Shown here one piece after another: positions 32,236 through 43,200 of a stretch of DNA of 64,000 nt (within the stretch, counting starts at the first letter, position 1; the number at the start of each line of letters is the position of its first letter). Source of the DNA: Mycolicibacterium duvalii (GTDB lineage: Bacteria; Actinomycetota; Actinomycetes; Mycobacteriales; Mycobacteriaceae). The DNA lies in assembly GCF_010726645.1 (NCBI RefSeq), contig NZ_AP022563.1, positions 682,001 through 746,000 on the forward strand. Direction: 5' to 3'. The notes beneath the pieces were generated by a model, which did not search any database, was not told where the DNA came from, and saw only the letters and a list, made by a program, of their open reading frames with translations. Position numbers and translations under genes: made by a program.

Positions 32236-33671
32236 TGGCCGTCCGCCGCACCCGCCCGCCCCAGCCGCTGGCCCCGCACGGGATTCCGGGGCACCTCGTC
32301 GAGTTCGTCGAAGCGCTGCGTGCGCAGGGGATCTCGGTGGGTCCGTCGGAAACCGTCGACGCCGGCCGGGTGATGGCCACGCTCGGGCTGGGGGACCGGC
32401 AGGTGTTGCGCGAGGGCATCGCGTGTGCGGTGCTGCGCCGCCCCGATCACCGCGAGACCTATGACGTGCTGTTCGACCTGTACTTCCCGGCTGCGCTGGG
32501 CGCCAAGACGGTCCTCGACGACGACGCCGACTCCGAGGACGGGCTGCCACCCGAGGACATCGACGCGCTGCGCCAGGCGCTGGTCGACATGCTCAGCGAC
32601 AACGAGGAACTGGCCAACCTCGACGAACGGTTGGCCGCGATGATCGCCCAGATCGTGGAGGCCTACGGGCGGTACAACTCGAGCCGTGGACCGTCGTATT
32701 CGTCATACCAGGCGCTCAAGGCAATGAGCCTGGACGACCTGGAGGGGCGGCTGCTGGCCGGACTGCTGGCACCGTACGGCGACGAGCCCACCCCGACCCA
32801 GGAGCAGATCGCCAAAGCGCTTGCTGCGCAACGCATCACGCAGTTGCGCAGGATGGTCGAAGCAGAGACGAAACGGCGTACCGCCGAGCAGCTGGGCCGC
32901 GACCATGTGCAGACCTACGGTGTGCCGCAGCTGGCCGAGAACGTGGAGTTCTTGCGGGCATCCGGCGAGCAGCTGCGCCAGATGCGCCGCGTCGTCGCCC
33001 CGTTGGCGCGCACGCTGGCCACCCGGCTGGCGGCACGGCGCCGCCGGTCGCGCGCCGGGGAGATCGACCTGCGCAAGACGCTGCGCAAGTCGATGTCCAC
33101 CGGCGGCGTCCCGATCGACGTGGTGCTCAAGAAGCCGCACCCGGCCCGGCCCGAGCTCGTGGTGCTGTGCGACGTGTCGGGCTCGGTGGCCGGCTTCAGC
33201 CACTTCACCCTGCTGTTGGTACACGCGCTGCGTCAGCAGTTCAGTAGGGTCCGCGTCTTCGCCTTCATCGACACCACCGACGAGGTCACCGAATTGTTCG
33301 GCCCCGACGCCGATCTCGCGGTCGCGGTTCAGCGCATCACCCGCGAGGCCGGGGTCTACACCCGCGACGGGCATTCCGACTACGGGCACGCATTCGTGTC
33401 GTTCCTCGACAAGTACCCCAACGTGCTCTCTCCGCGCAGCGCTCTGCTGATCCTCGGCGACGGCCGCAACAACTACCGCAACCCGGAGACCGAACTGCTG
33501 GCGCACATGGTCAATGCAAGCCGGCATGCGCACTGGCTAAACCCCGAGCCACGGCACCTGTGGGGCAGCGGTGATTCGGCGGTGCCCCGCTACGAGGACC
33601 TGATCACCATGCACGAATGCCGGTCGGCCAAGCAGCTGGCCTCGGTGATCGACGCGTTGTTGCCGGTCTGA
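32235..33671 (+). CDS. VWA-domain CoxE-like protein (Rv2425c-type)
   Basis: 478 residues. The N-terminal half is helical with an acidic stretch (DDDADSEDGLPPEDID). The C-terminal half is a von Willebrand A domain whose metal-ion site begins at Asp313 in CDVSGSVAGFS (DxSxS intact), with DGHSDYGHAF and LGDGRNNYRNPE further on. It is the usual partner of the preceding MoxR ATPase, together forming the CoxD/CoxE-like pair. Cytoplasmic, no signal peptide. It ends 4 bases before the convergent regulator. Confidence 0.9.
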   Translation: MAVRRTRPPQPLAPHGIPGHLVEFVEALRAQGISVGPSETVDAGRVMATLGLGDRQVLREGIACAVLRRPDHRETYDVLFDLYFPAALGAKTVLDDDADSEDGLPPEDIDALRQALVDMLSDNEELANLDERLAAMIAQIVEAYGRYNSSRGPSYSSYQALKAMSLDDLEGRLLAGLLAPYGDEPTPTQEQIAKALAAQRITQLRRMVEAETKRRTAEQLGRDHVQTYGVPQLAENVEFLRASGEQLRQMRRVVAPLARTLATRLAARRRRSRAGEIDLRKTLRKSMSTGGVPIDVVLKKPHPARPELVVLCDVSGSVAGFSHFTLLLVHALRQQFSRVRVFAFIDTTDEVTELFGPDADLAVAVQRITREAGVYTRDGHSDYGHAFVSFLDKYPNVLSPRSALLILGDGRNNYRNPETELLAHMVNASRHAHWLNPEPRHLWGSGDSAVPRYEDLITMHECRSAKQLASVIDALLPV

Positions 33672-33675
33672 GGCG

Positions 33676-36455
33676 TCACCGGGTGCCGCCGGCCTCCGGA
33701 GGCTGGTCGATCCGCCGCGCCAGCTCGGCGCGGGAGCGGATGCCCAGCTTGCGATAGGCGCGGGACAGGTTGACTTCCACCGTCTTGGGACTGATGAACA
33801 AGGTGGTGGCGATCTCCCGGTTGGTGCGGCCCGAAGCCGCCAGCTCGGCGATTCGGCGTTCGGATTCCGTGAGCTGGCCGGTCTCCGGTCTGCGGGCGAC
33901 GGCGACGCGATCGAGCTCGGTGCGGGCGCGCGTGGCCCAGATCGCACAACCGAGATCCTCGAAGATGGTCAATGCTTCCCGGATGGTGGAGGCAGCGGCG
34001 TCGCGTCGCCGCTGTCGCCGTTGCAGCTGACCCCACACCAGCAGGCTGCGTGCGCGCTCGAACGGCATCGCCACGCGGTCATGGTGGGTGAGCGCGGACC
34101 GCGCGGCTGCGGCGGCGCCGGCGAGCTCGCCCCGCGCGGCCAGCAGCATGCTGCGGCAGCGCGCCCCGGTGGCCATCATCCACGCCCGGTTGAGCCGTCG
34201 ACCGTTGCGTTCGAGCCGCCCGATCAACTCTTCGGCGTCGTCGAGGATTCCGACGCCGATCATGGCCTCGGCAGCGTCGGGAACATAGGAAGATGTGATG
34301 ATCTCGGTCGCATCCGGCATCGCATCCAGCTGTGCCTGTAGCGGTTTGAGCGTGGTCAGGGCGGCGTCGTGGTTGCCCAGTGACACCTCGAGCATGCCCA
34401 GGGCGGTCAGCGGCCACACCGTCAGGAAGTAGGCGCCGCACCGCATACTGGCCGCCAACGCAGCGTCGGCGTCCGCCCGGGTGTCGGCTTCGCGGCCGGC
34501 CAGCGCGGCGAGGACGGCCCGCATGGTCAGTGCCATGGCCAGTGCGAGGTCCCCACCGAGCTGACGGGCCCGCTCCATTGCCTCCCGGGCGATCTCCGCG
34601 GCCGCGGAGACATTGCCCAGCCACACCTCCACCTGAAAGCTGTTGAACGTGACGTGCAGCAGGTCGTTCTCTTCGCCGCGTTCGATGCAGCGTCGCCGGA
34701 TCTCGGCGAACTCGGCGCGCGCCGCCTCCAGCTGACCCGTCCAGGACAGGAACGACGCGTTCTGCACGCTGGGACGAAAAGCCATCGGCATGTGCAGGTC
34801 CGGCGTCTCCAATTGCAGCGCGCGCTGCAAGCTCTCCTCGTCGAGACCTTCCCCGCGCAGGAAGCGCTGGTTGACCCGCAGGCTCAGCGCCTGGCACAGC
34901 AGTTCGGGCTGGTCGGCCTCCGCCGCAGCAGTGACCGCGGCCTCCACGGTCTGCGCCGCAGCCGGCATCTGGCCGCTGTTGAACTGGGCGAACGCCAGAG
35001 TCACCAGGATCTGCGCGCACAAGGTCGCGTCATCCCCGACTTCGTGGAGGGCGCGCTCGAGCAGGTCCGCGGCGCGACGGAAGTTGCTGTCGTACACCGC
35101 CACCGCGGCGAGGCGGCTCAGCGCCTCGGCCCGCTGCGTGCCGGGCGCCAACTGGTCGATGGTGGTCTCCAACAGATCCTGCGCCCGGGCAAAATCCCCT
35201 GCATCGCAGTGGTATTGAGCTGAACGGATTCGCCGCTCAGAGGTGTCGCCGCCCAGCCCCAGCGCAAGGTCGAGCAGTTCGGCCGCTTCCGCGGGAGCCC
35301 CGCGCGCCCGAGCGGTCTTCGCGGCTTTGTCCAGTGTGGTCAGCGTTTTGGGTTCACCCTTGACCGACGCCAAGGCCAGATGCCGGGCCTGCAGTTCCGG
35401 CTCGTCGACCAGGTCGGCCAGGCGACGGTGCAATGCGCGGCGACGGGTGTGGCTGGCTCGGGTGTACACGCCTCTGGCCAGGAGCGGGTGCGTGAAGCGG
35501 ATCCGCTGGCCCTCGATGGACACCAGGCCTTCGTCGGCGGTTTCCTCCAGGAGCTTTGCCGCCCGTTCGGTGTCCTCGCCGACCGCGCGCGCGACCAACT
35601 CGATGGTCGGAGACTTCACACACGCCGCTGCCAGCAAAAGTTCCCGACGTCGGACGTGACACTGCCGACGCGGGTGCGCACCAGGTCGGCGAGCGTGCTC
35701 GGCAACGGAGCCCCGGCGCCCGCCGGGCCGGTGCCCATCACCCGAGCCAGCTCGAGGGCGTAGAACGGGTTGCCGCCCGAGATCTCGGCGATGCGCACCA
35801 TCTTCGGTCGGGAGACCGAGCGCCCGAGCCGGTCGGACACCACCGCGGTCAATCCGCCCAAGCTCAGCGGACGGACGCGCACCCGCGTGAGATCCTCGGG
35901 GCGGGGCAGTTGCAGCCACGCACATGTACTGCCCACGGCGGGATCAATGCGCTCGGTGACCAATACCGCGACCCGGCCCCGCAGTCTTCTGGCCGCGAAC
36001 GCGACCGCATGCCTACTCGAAGCGTCCAGCCACTGCAGGTCGTCCACGGCCAACAACACCGGGGCTTGCTGGGCCAAACCCTCGATCACCGAGAGGAATC
36101 CGGCGGCCACCGCGCGTCGGTCCGTTTCGTGACGGCCGTCGTCGCTGTGCAGCAGAACCCGTTCCAGCGCGAGCCGCTGGGCCGGCGGCAGGTTCGTCCA
36201 CGCGGAAACGTCCACAGTGCCGAGAAGATCGGCGAGCCCCGCGTAAGCCAGCACCGACTCGGTTTCGGCGGTCCGGGCCGACAGCACGGTGAACGCGCGC
36301 TGTCGCGCGAGATCGAGCGCGTTGAACCACACGGTGGTCTTGCCGATACCGGCCTCGCCCTCGAGCACCAGAGCCGATGGGGAAGCGCAGGCACGATCCA
36401 GTAAGCCGGCGACCGCGCCGTCCTCGCCCGGACGGCTGACCAGCCGTAGCGGCAT
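33676..36455 (-). pseudogene. Large LuxR-family ATP-binding regulator, split by a frameshift
   Basis: LAL-type transcriptional regulator of about 920 residues, now in two frames. The first part (36455 to about 35650) has the AAA/STAND ATPase: EGEAGIGKT (Walker A) and VLLAVDDLQWLDA (Walker B), then LADLVRTRVGSVTSDVG, running to a stop at 35616. The second part continues as RELLLAAACVKSPTIELVARAVG through TPR-like repeats to the C-terminal HTH (LTESERRIAELAASGRTNRE, then FISPKTVEVNLSRAYRKLG). One base missing near 35648-35650 (GAC GTC [C]GG GAA) restores the whole protein. It could be a real inactivating mutation or a sequencing error. ATG 36455 has GGAGG upstream. It is divergent from a small gene with a matching operator. 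Confidence 0.8.
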
Positions 36456-36661
36456 AACTGCTGCGCCTCCTCGCGGGTAGGCGCGAACCAACTGTCAACC
36501 CGCACCCGCCACCCATGCGTACTGCCGGGCAGGCCGCCTCGCAAACTCACACGCCGGCTACGCCTGCGTGTTCTGCAGCCTGAAGTTTGGACTCATTCGA
36601 CTATGGCACATATTGACGCTCAGCGCGCGGTCTATGCGACGAATCGGCGAGGAACCGACGT

Positions 36662-36680
36662 TAGGGAAACCCCTGATTCA
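36662..36680 (+). promoter_or_regulatory. Operator-like element, copy 1
   Basis: TAGGGAAACCCCTGATTCA contains the AGGG-N4-CCCT palindrome and ends 18 bases before the -10 TAACGT. It matches copy 2 (37068-37086) in 16 of 19 bases with identical placement, so an activator bound here would overlap the -35 position. Confidence 0.6.
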
Positions 36681-36698
36681 ACCCGGGTTCACCGGTTC

Positions 36699-36704
36699 TA
36701 ACGT
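36699..36704 (+). promoter_or_regulatory. -10 box of small ORF promoter
   Basis: TAACGT lies 6 bases before GTG 36711, a leaderless arrangement, and 18 bases after operator copy 1. Confidence 0.55.
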
Positions 36705-36710
36705 CGAATC

Positions 36711-37070
36711 GTGATGTCCGCACCCGCTACGGACGGCTGGTACTTGGCCGAATGCTATCGGCCACAGCTTGCCGGCCCGCCCCTCGACGAGGCCATGACG
36801 CAACTCGACCTCGCGGCCGCCTCGGAAGCCACGGGCGCGCGACTGCTGTTCACGGTGTGCGCGCCCGTCGACGAGGTGCTCTACAGCCTGTTCTGGGCAC
36901 CGTCGCTGGAGTCGGTCGTGCAGGTGTGTGCGCGGGCCGGTTTCCCCGCCGACCGTGTCAGTGTCGGGGTCGACGCCCGCATCAATGCCAACGCCGAAGC
37001 CTCGCTGCTGGCAGCGTTCATGCCTCGGCGCGTCCGAGAAGCACCTGACTGCCGGACAGCAAAGAAATAG
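36711..37070 (+). CDS. Small protein, possibly DUF4242-like ferredoxin fold
   Basis: 119 residues, no signal peptide or membrane segment. The alternating pattern of WYLAECYRPQ, FTVCAPVDEVLYSLFWAPS, VVQVCARAGFPADRVSVGVDARI suggests a small beta-alpha-beta protein of the DUF4242 (SCO4226) type, but no single residue proves this. It has three cysteines. GTG 36711 is set by the leaderless promoter, and ATG 36714 is the next codon. It is divergent from a LuxR-type regulator and 130 bases before a giant exported protein with the same operator. Operator copy 2 overlaps its own stop codon. Confidence 0.65.
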   Translation: MMSAPATDGWYLAECYRPQLAGPPLDEAMTQLDLAAASEATGARLLFTVCAPVDEVLYSLFWAPSLESVVQVCARAGFPADRVSVGVDARINANAEASLLAAFMPRRVREAPDCRTAKK

Positions 37071-37086
37071 GGATTTCCCTGATTCA
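37068..37086 (+). promoter_or_regulatory. Operator-like element, copy 2
   Basis: TAGGGATTTCCCTGATTCA, near-identical to copy 1, overlaps the stop codon of the small gene and ends 18 bases before the -10 box TAGTTT (37105-37110). The spacing is the same as at copy 1. Confidence 0.6.
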
Positions 37087-37104
37087 CGGACAAGCGCAGC
37101 GCCC

Positions 37105-37110
37105 TAGTTT
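37105..37110 (+). promoter_or_regulatory. -10 box of the giant propeller gene
   Basis: TAGTTT fits TANNNT and is in the same place relative to operator copy 2 as TAACGT is to copy 1. It predicts a leader of about 85 bases before ATG 37201. Confidence 0.5.
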
Positions 37111-37200
37111 CATCAGAGTCAATATTCAACGCTTCCGCAGAGTCGACCCGTGCCCGGTGCGCGTTGGCGGGTCTGCTTCTTCGGCGAGTCGGGGGTTCGG

Positions 37201-40200
37201 ATGAACACGCACAACGTCGGGCAGGTCTTCGGATCGGCAGCAGCCACATCGCACAGGTCGCCGCGTTCGGCGGCGGACTGTATCGGCCGGGTGGGCGGGC
37301 TGGCCGCGGCGCTGGGTGTGGGCGTCATGCTCTTCGCAGCGCCGTGGACCGCAGCCGCCGACACCGAGTCTGCCGGCTCGTCGACCAAGAGTGACACTGC
37401 GACGTCCTCACCGCGGAAGGCGGGCCCGTCGACGGCGGTGACCGACCGCGAACCGGTGGCCTCCGTCGACAGCGCCGACGACATCTCCAGCGACACGTCC
37501 GACATCGACGTCGACACAGACTCGGCCGACGGCGACGCGGATGCCGAGCAGGCGGACGAGGAGCTCGACGATCTGATCGAGCTCGACGAGCTCGGGGGAG
37601 ACGGGGACGCCGAGGTGGCCGACGAGCCCGTCGACGAAGAACTCGCTGCGCCGGTCAGCGACGACGACTCGGCGCCGCGGTCGGGTTCTCGGAAGTCGTC
37701 ACCACCGGCCACCCGCGTGCCAGCCGACCCGGCCGCGAACCGGGAGACGTCGCACGACGCCGAGTCCGCGCCTGTGTCAGCCGAGCCGACTCGGGAGCGG
37801 CGCGCGGTGGCGGCACGGTTCGACGTCGACGGCGAGTCGCCGTTGTCGCCATCGAACGGCGGCCCATCCACCGAGCCACTGGCGGCGGCCGCCCAGGTGT
37901 CGATGGTTCCGATGTCGGACACTCGCTCCAGCGCCGACAGCACGCCGGTGACGCCGCCGCCCGACAAGGCGTTGCAGGCCCAGCCGGGCACCTTCCTGGG
38001 TGTGGCGAGCTCGCTGTTGTCGGCCGTGATCGCACCGTTCATGGCGCCCGCCTCCGCGCCCGCGGCACCGGCGGCGGCGCCGGCGATGTGGGGCGTGCTG
38101 GCGTGGGTCCGGCGTGAGCTCGAGGACACCTTTGCCAATGTCAGCATCTCCATCGGCGGGCGGCAGATCGTGCAGACCGGCACCGCCTATGCCACTTCGG
38201 AGGGCTTCGGCTCGATTGCGATCGCGTACGGGGAGAACGCGACCGCGACGGCGACGGGTCTGTTCAATCGCGCAGTCGCCCGCGGAGACAACTCCACCGC
38301 CGAGGCCGGTGACGGCAACTTCAATCGCGCCCGGGTGTACGGCGACGACAACGAGGCGACGGCGACCGGTGGCTGGTTCAACAGCGTGCGGATCGTCGGT
38401 GACAACAATGACGGAGATGCGTCGGGCGGCTCGGCGTCGGTCTCGCTGCGCGGTGACGGCAACACCGGCGCTGCGGATGGGCGCAGTGCCGGGGTGCGCG
38501 TCAGCGGCGACACCAACACCGTCGATGTCGACGGAGACTTCAGCCGTGCGCGGGTAGTCGGCAACAACAACACCGTCGACAGCGCCGGATCCGGCAACAG
38601 TGCACGCATCCTTTTCGACGGAAACACGGTGTCGCTATCCTCAGCCGGCGGCAGCGCCGACGCCCGGATCGTCGGGTACGACAACGACGCCACCGTGGTC
38701 GCCGACGGCGGCCGGGCCGCGGTGTCATTGACCGGCTTCGACAACGACGCCACCGCCGAGGCCACCGAGGGTTCGCTCGCGCGGGTCACCATCCGCGGTG
38801 ACCGTAATTCTGGATCCGCTGCGGCAGATCAGGACTCCGTGGCGCTGGCGCGCATCTACGGTGACGACAACACCGGGGTCTCCGACGCCGACGGCGACGG
38901 CAACGCCTCAACCCGGATCTCCGGCGACGGGAACGTCGCCGAGGCCACCAACGCGCGGGCCCGGATCTCCGGCGACCAGAACACCGCTATCGCCGACGGC
39001 GCCGGCAGCGTCGCCAGAGTGCGGGGAGAGTCGAGTTCGGCGAGCGCGCTCGGCGAGGACAACACCGCCCTGGTGTGGGGGACGGACTCCGTGGCGATCG
39101 CGGGCCCCGGCACCGATAACACGGCAATCTCGCTGGGTAGCAGCTTGATCGCCGACACCGGGCCGGGCGACGGGCAGACCGTGTACGGACAGCCCGACCC
39201 CAACATCAGGCCGGTGGCCGGTGCCGACGGGGCGACGGTGGCCGAGGGGTCCACGGTCGTGATCGATGTGTTGGCCAACGATTCCGATGCCGACGGTGAG
39301 TTGGATCCGGCCTCGGTCGTGGTGTCCCAGCCATTGCATGGCACGGTGACGGCCAATCCGGACGGCACCGTCACCTATGTGTCCGATGGTGCGGAGGTGG
39401 TGGCCGACAGCTTCACCTACACGGTGGCCGATGTGGAGGGGGCGGTCAGCAACAGCGCGACGGTGACGGTGACGATCAGCCCGGTCGACGACGCGCCGGT
39501 CGCGGTCGCCGATTCGGCGTCGACGGCCGAGAACACCACGGTGACCATCGATGTGGTGGCCAATGACACCGATGTCGACGGTGGGCCACTGGACGTCGAA
39601 AGCGTGACCCAGGGCGGCAACGGTGCAACGGTGGCCATCGTCGACGACCAGATCAACTACACCCCGGGCACCGATTTCACCGGCACCGACACCTTCACCT
39701 ACACCCTCAACGGCGGCTCCACCGCCACCGTCACCGTGACCGTCAGCGCCATCGGCGACAACGAAGCACCTACCGCTGCACCGACTTTCGGAATGCCCGA
39801 CGATGACGGTGTCATCACCGGCGACCTGGGTGCGACCGACCCCGACGGCGACGCGCTGACCTATACGGTCACCGACGCGGCTCTGTCGGGCTCGCTGCTG
39901 CTGAGTTCCGACGGCACCTTCACCTACACGCCCACGCTGGCCGCCCGGCTGGCCGCGTTCGCCACCCCGGGCGCTGATGTCGACTCGTTCACCGTCGAGA
40001 TCAGCGACGGCGTCAACCCGGCGGTCACCGTCACCGTCGCCGACCTGCCGATCCTGCCGGGCGCCCCGGCCGTCACGGACACCATCGCCGGTATTACGAA
40101 TCCCGATGGTGTCGTGTTCAGTCCGGACGGGTCCCGGGCCTACGTCGCCAACGGCGGCAGCAGCGACATCATCTCGGTGATCGACACCGCGACCAGCACC

Positions 40201-43200
40201 GTGATCGACACGATCCCCATCGCGAGCCGGACCCAGCAGATGGCGATCAGCCCCGACGGCACCCACATCTACCTGACGAGGACGGGACCGATTCTCGACA
40301 GCATCGGCACCCTGGTGGTGGTCAACACGACCACCCACGCCAGCGAAAGCATCGAGGTGGGCTACAACCCGGAAGGCGTGGCGGTCAGTCCCGACGGCAG
40401 CCGCGTGTACGTCGCGAACTTCTACGACGCCAGCGTGTCGGTGATCGACACCGCCACCAACACCGTGATCGCGACGCCCGATGCCGGACTGGGATCGGTC
40501 CGCGTGGCGGTGGCTCCGGACGGCAGTCGCGTCTACGTGGCCAACACCTGGGACAACTCGGTCACGGTGATCGACACCGCCACCAACACCGCGGTCGGCG
40601 CTGCCATAGACGTGGGTCTGGGCCCGTTCGGGGTGACGGTCAGCCCCGACGGCTCCCGTGCCTATGTCACCAATGGCGACGGCGACTCGGTCTCGGTGAT
40701 CGATACCGCCACCAACTCCGTCATCGCCACTGTCGACGTCGGCGACTTCCCGACCACGGTGGCGGTCAGCCCTGACTCCACCCTGGCCTATGTCGCCAAC
40801 TACAGCGGCGATTCCGTCTCGGTGATCGACACCGCCACCAGCACGGTGATCTCCACCGTCGTCCTGGACTACTCCTTCCAGGACGTCACCCCGACCGGTG
40901 TTGCGTTCAGCCCGGACGGCACCTTCGCTCTGGTCACCACCTACGACAACGACACCGTGTCGGTGATCTCGCTGGTGAGTACCCCCGACACTCCCGCGGT
41001 GGTGGGCGATGACACCGTCACCGTCGACCAGGACAGCACCGACAACGTGATCGACGTGTTGGCCAACGACAGTGACGCCGACGGTGCGCTCACCATCACC
41101 GCAGTCGGCGAACCGCTCAACGGAACAGCCGCCATCGCCTTCGACGGGCAGTCGGTGATCTACACCCCCGACACCGATTTCAGCGGGGTCAACACCTTCA
41201 CCTATACCGTGACCGACCCCAGGGGCGGGACCGGCACAGCCACCGTCACGGTCACCGTCGGTTCCGTCGTGAACAACGAAGCGCCAACCGCCGCACCGAC
41301 CTTCGGGATGCCGGATGCCGACGGAGCCGTCGCCGGTTCGCTCAACGCCATCGACCCCGACGGCGATGCGCTGACCTACACCGTCACCGACGCGCCGCTG
41401 TCGGGTTCACTGCTGCTCAACCCGAACGGCACCTTCACCTACATCCCGACGCTGGCTGCGCGCCTGGCCGCCTCCGACACCCCGGCCGCGGACGTCGACT
41501 CGTTCACCGTGGAGATCAGCGACGGCGTCAACCCGGCAGTCACCGTCGCCGTCGAGGATGTGCCCATCGGGCCGGCCCTGCCGGTCGCGAGCGAGGCGGT
41601 CGGGGTCGGCGAGCTGCCCCAGGTGGTGGCCGCCAGCGCGGACGGCAGCAGGATCTATGTGACCAACCAGGTGGACGACAACGTGTCGGTGATCGACACC
41701 GCCACCAACGAGGTGATCGCTTCCATCGCCGTCGGCGACTTCCCGTTCGGGATTGCGGTCAGCCCGGTCGGAGACCGCGCGTACGTCACCAATGGCATCG
41801 ACGGCACGGTGTCGGTGATCGACACCAGCGCCAACACCGTGATCGATACCATCTCCGTGGGCCAGTTCCCGCTGGGCGTGGCGGTCAACAACACCGGAAC
41901 CCGGGTCTACGTCGCCACCCCCTTCGACGCCAGCGTCTCGGTGATCGACACCGCGACCAACACCGTCATCGACACCGTCGACGTGGGCGCCGGCCCGTTC
42001 GGGGTGGCCGTCAGCCCCGACGGCAGCCGGGTCTACGTGGTCAACCAGACCGACGACACTCTGTCGGTGATCGACACGACCACCAACACCGAGGTCGCGA
42101 CCGTCGGTGTCGGTGACAACGCGAACACGGTGACGGTCAGCCCAACCGGGACCCGCGTCTACGTGGTCAACATGAATGACAACACCGTCTCGGTGATCGA
42201 CACTGCTTCCAATGCCGTCGTTGCGACCGTCGAGGTCGGGTCGGCACCGGCCTTCGCCGCGGTGAGCCCCGATGCCACGGTGGTCTATGTCGCCAACTAC
42301 AACGACGACAGCGTGTCGGTGATCGACGCCGCCACGAACACGGTCATCACCACGTTCGCAGTCGGCGATTCACCGTACGGAGTGGTGTTCACGCCCGACG
42401 GTCGCGCGTTCGTAACCAACGCCGCCGACAACACGGTCTCGACAGTGACGGTGGCACCCCCGGCCCCGGTGGCGCCGCCGGACGTCGAGGTGGTGACCAC
42501 CATCGCGGTGGGATCCACTCCCGTCGCCGCCGCGGCGCCCACGGACGGATCCCGCGTCTACGTGGCTCGCCTCGACGGCACTGTGTCGGTGATCAACACC
42601 GCGACCAACGGCGTCACCGCAGCCAACGGTGGCACGTTCGTCACCGGGGTGGCCGTCGACCCGGACGGTGACCGCGTATACACCGCCAACAACATCGCCA
42701 ACACCGTGTCCGTCGTCGACACGTCGACGGGCGCGGTCGTCAAGACGATCGCAGTGGGGGCCCAGCCGGACGCCATCGCGGTCAGCCCGGACGGCTCGCT
42801 GGTCTACGTCACCAGCCGGCTCGGACCGAGTGACGACCTCATCAATGTCATCGACACCGCCACCAACACCGTGATCACCACCGTCATGGTGGGTGAGGAG
42901 CCGCGCGGCATCGCGTTCGCTCCGAATGGCGCCTTCGCCTATGTCAGCAACGCATCCGACGACACGGTGTCGGTTGTCGACACTGCGACCCACCAGGTGA
43001 CCGACACCTTCGGGGTGGGCGACAGCCCACGGCAACTCGTCTTCAGCCCGGACGGGACGATCGCCTATGTCGCCAACGCGGAGGTCGACACCGTCTCGGT
43101 GATCGACACTGCCACCCGCGCGGTGAGCGACACCATCGCCGTCGGCGACTTCCCGACCGCGCTGACCTTCACTCCGGTGGGTTCGCTGCTTCTCGTCACC

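Larger units (their letters stand above)
36492..36710. promoter_or_regulatory. Divergent control region (regulator / small ORF)
   Basis: 219 bases between the LuxR-type gene and the small gene at 36711. It carries a 19-base operator-like element at 36662-36680 and a TAACGT -10 box at 36699-36704. It also has local AT-rich sequence (36580-36640) suited to a promoter. No gene is seen. Confidence 0.55.

Noticed and set aside
38908..40338. Long open frame on the minus strand inside the giant propeller gene
   Set aside because: The plus-strand frame has clear domains and bias; the antisense frame is low-complexity (repeated V/G/D) and has no family match.
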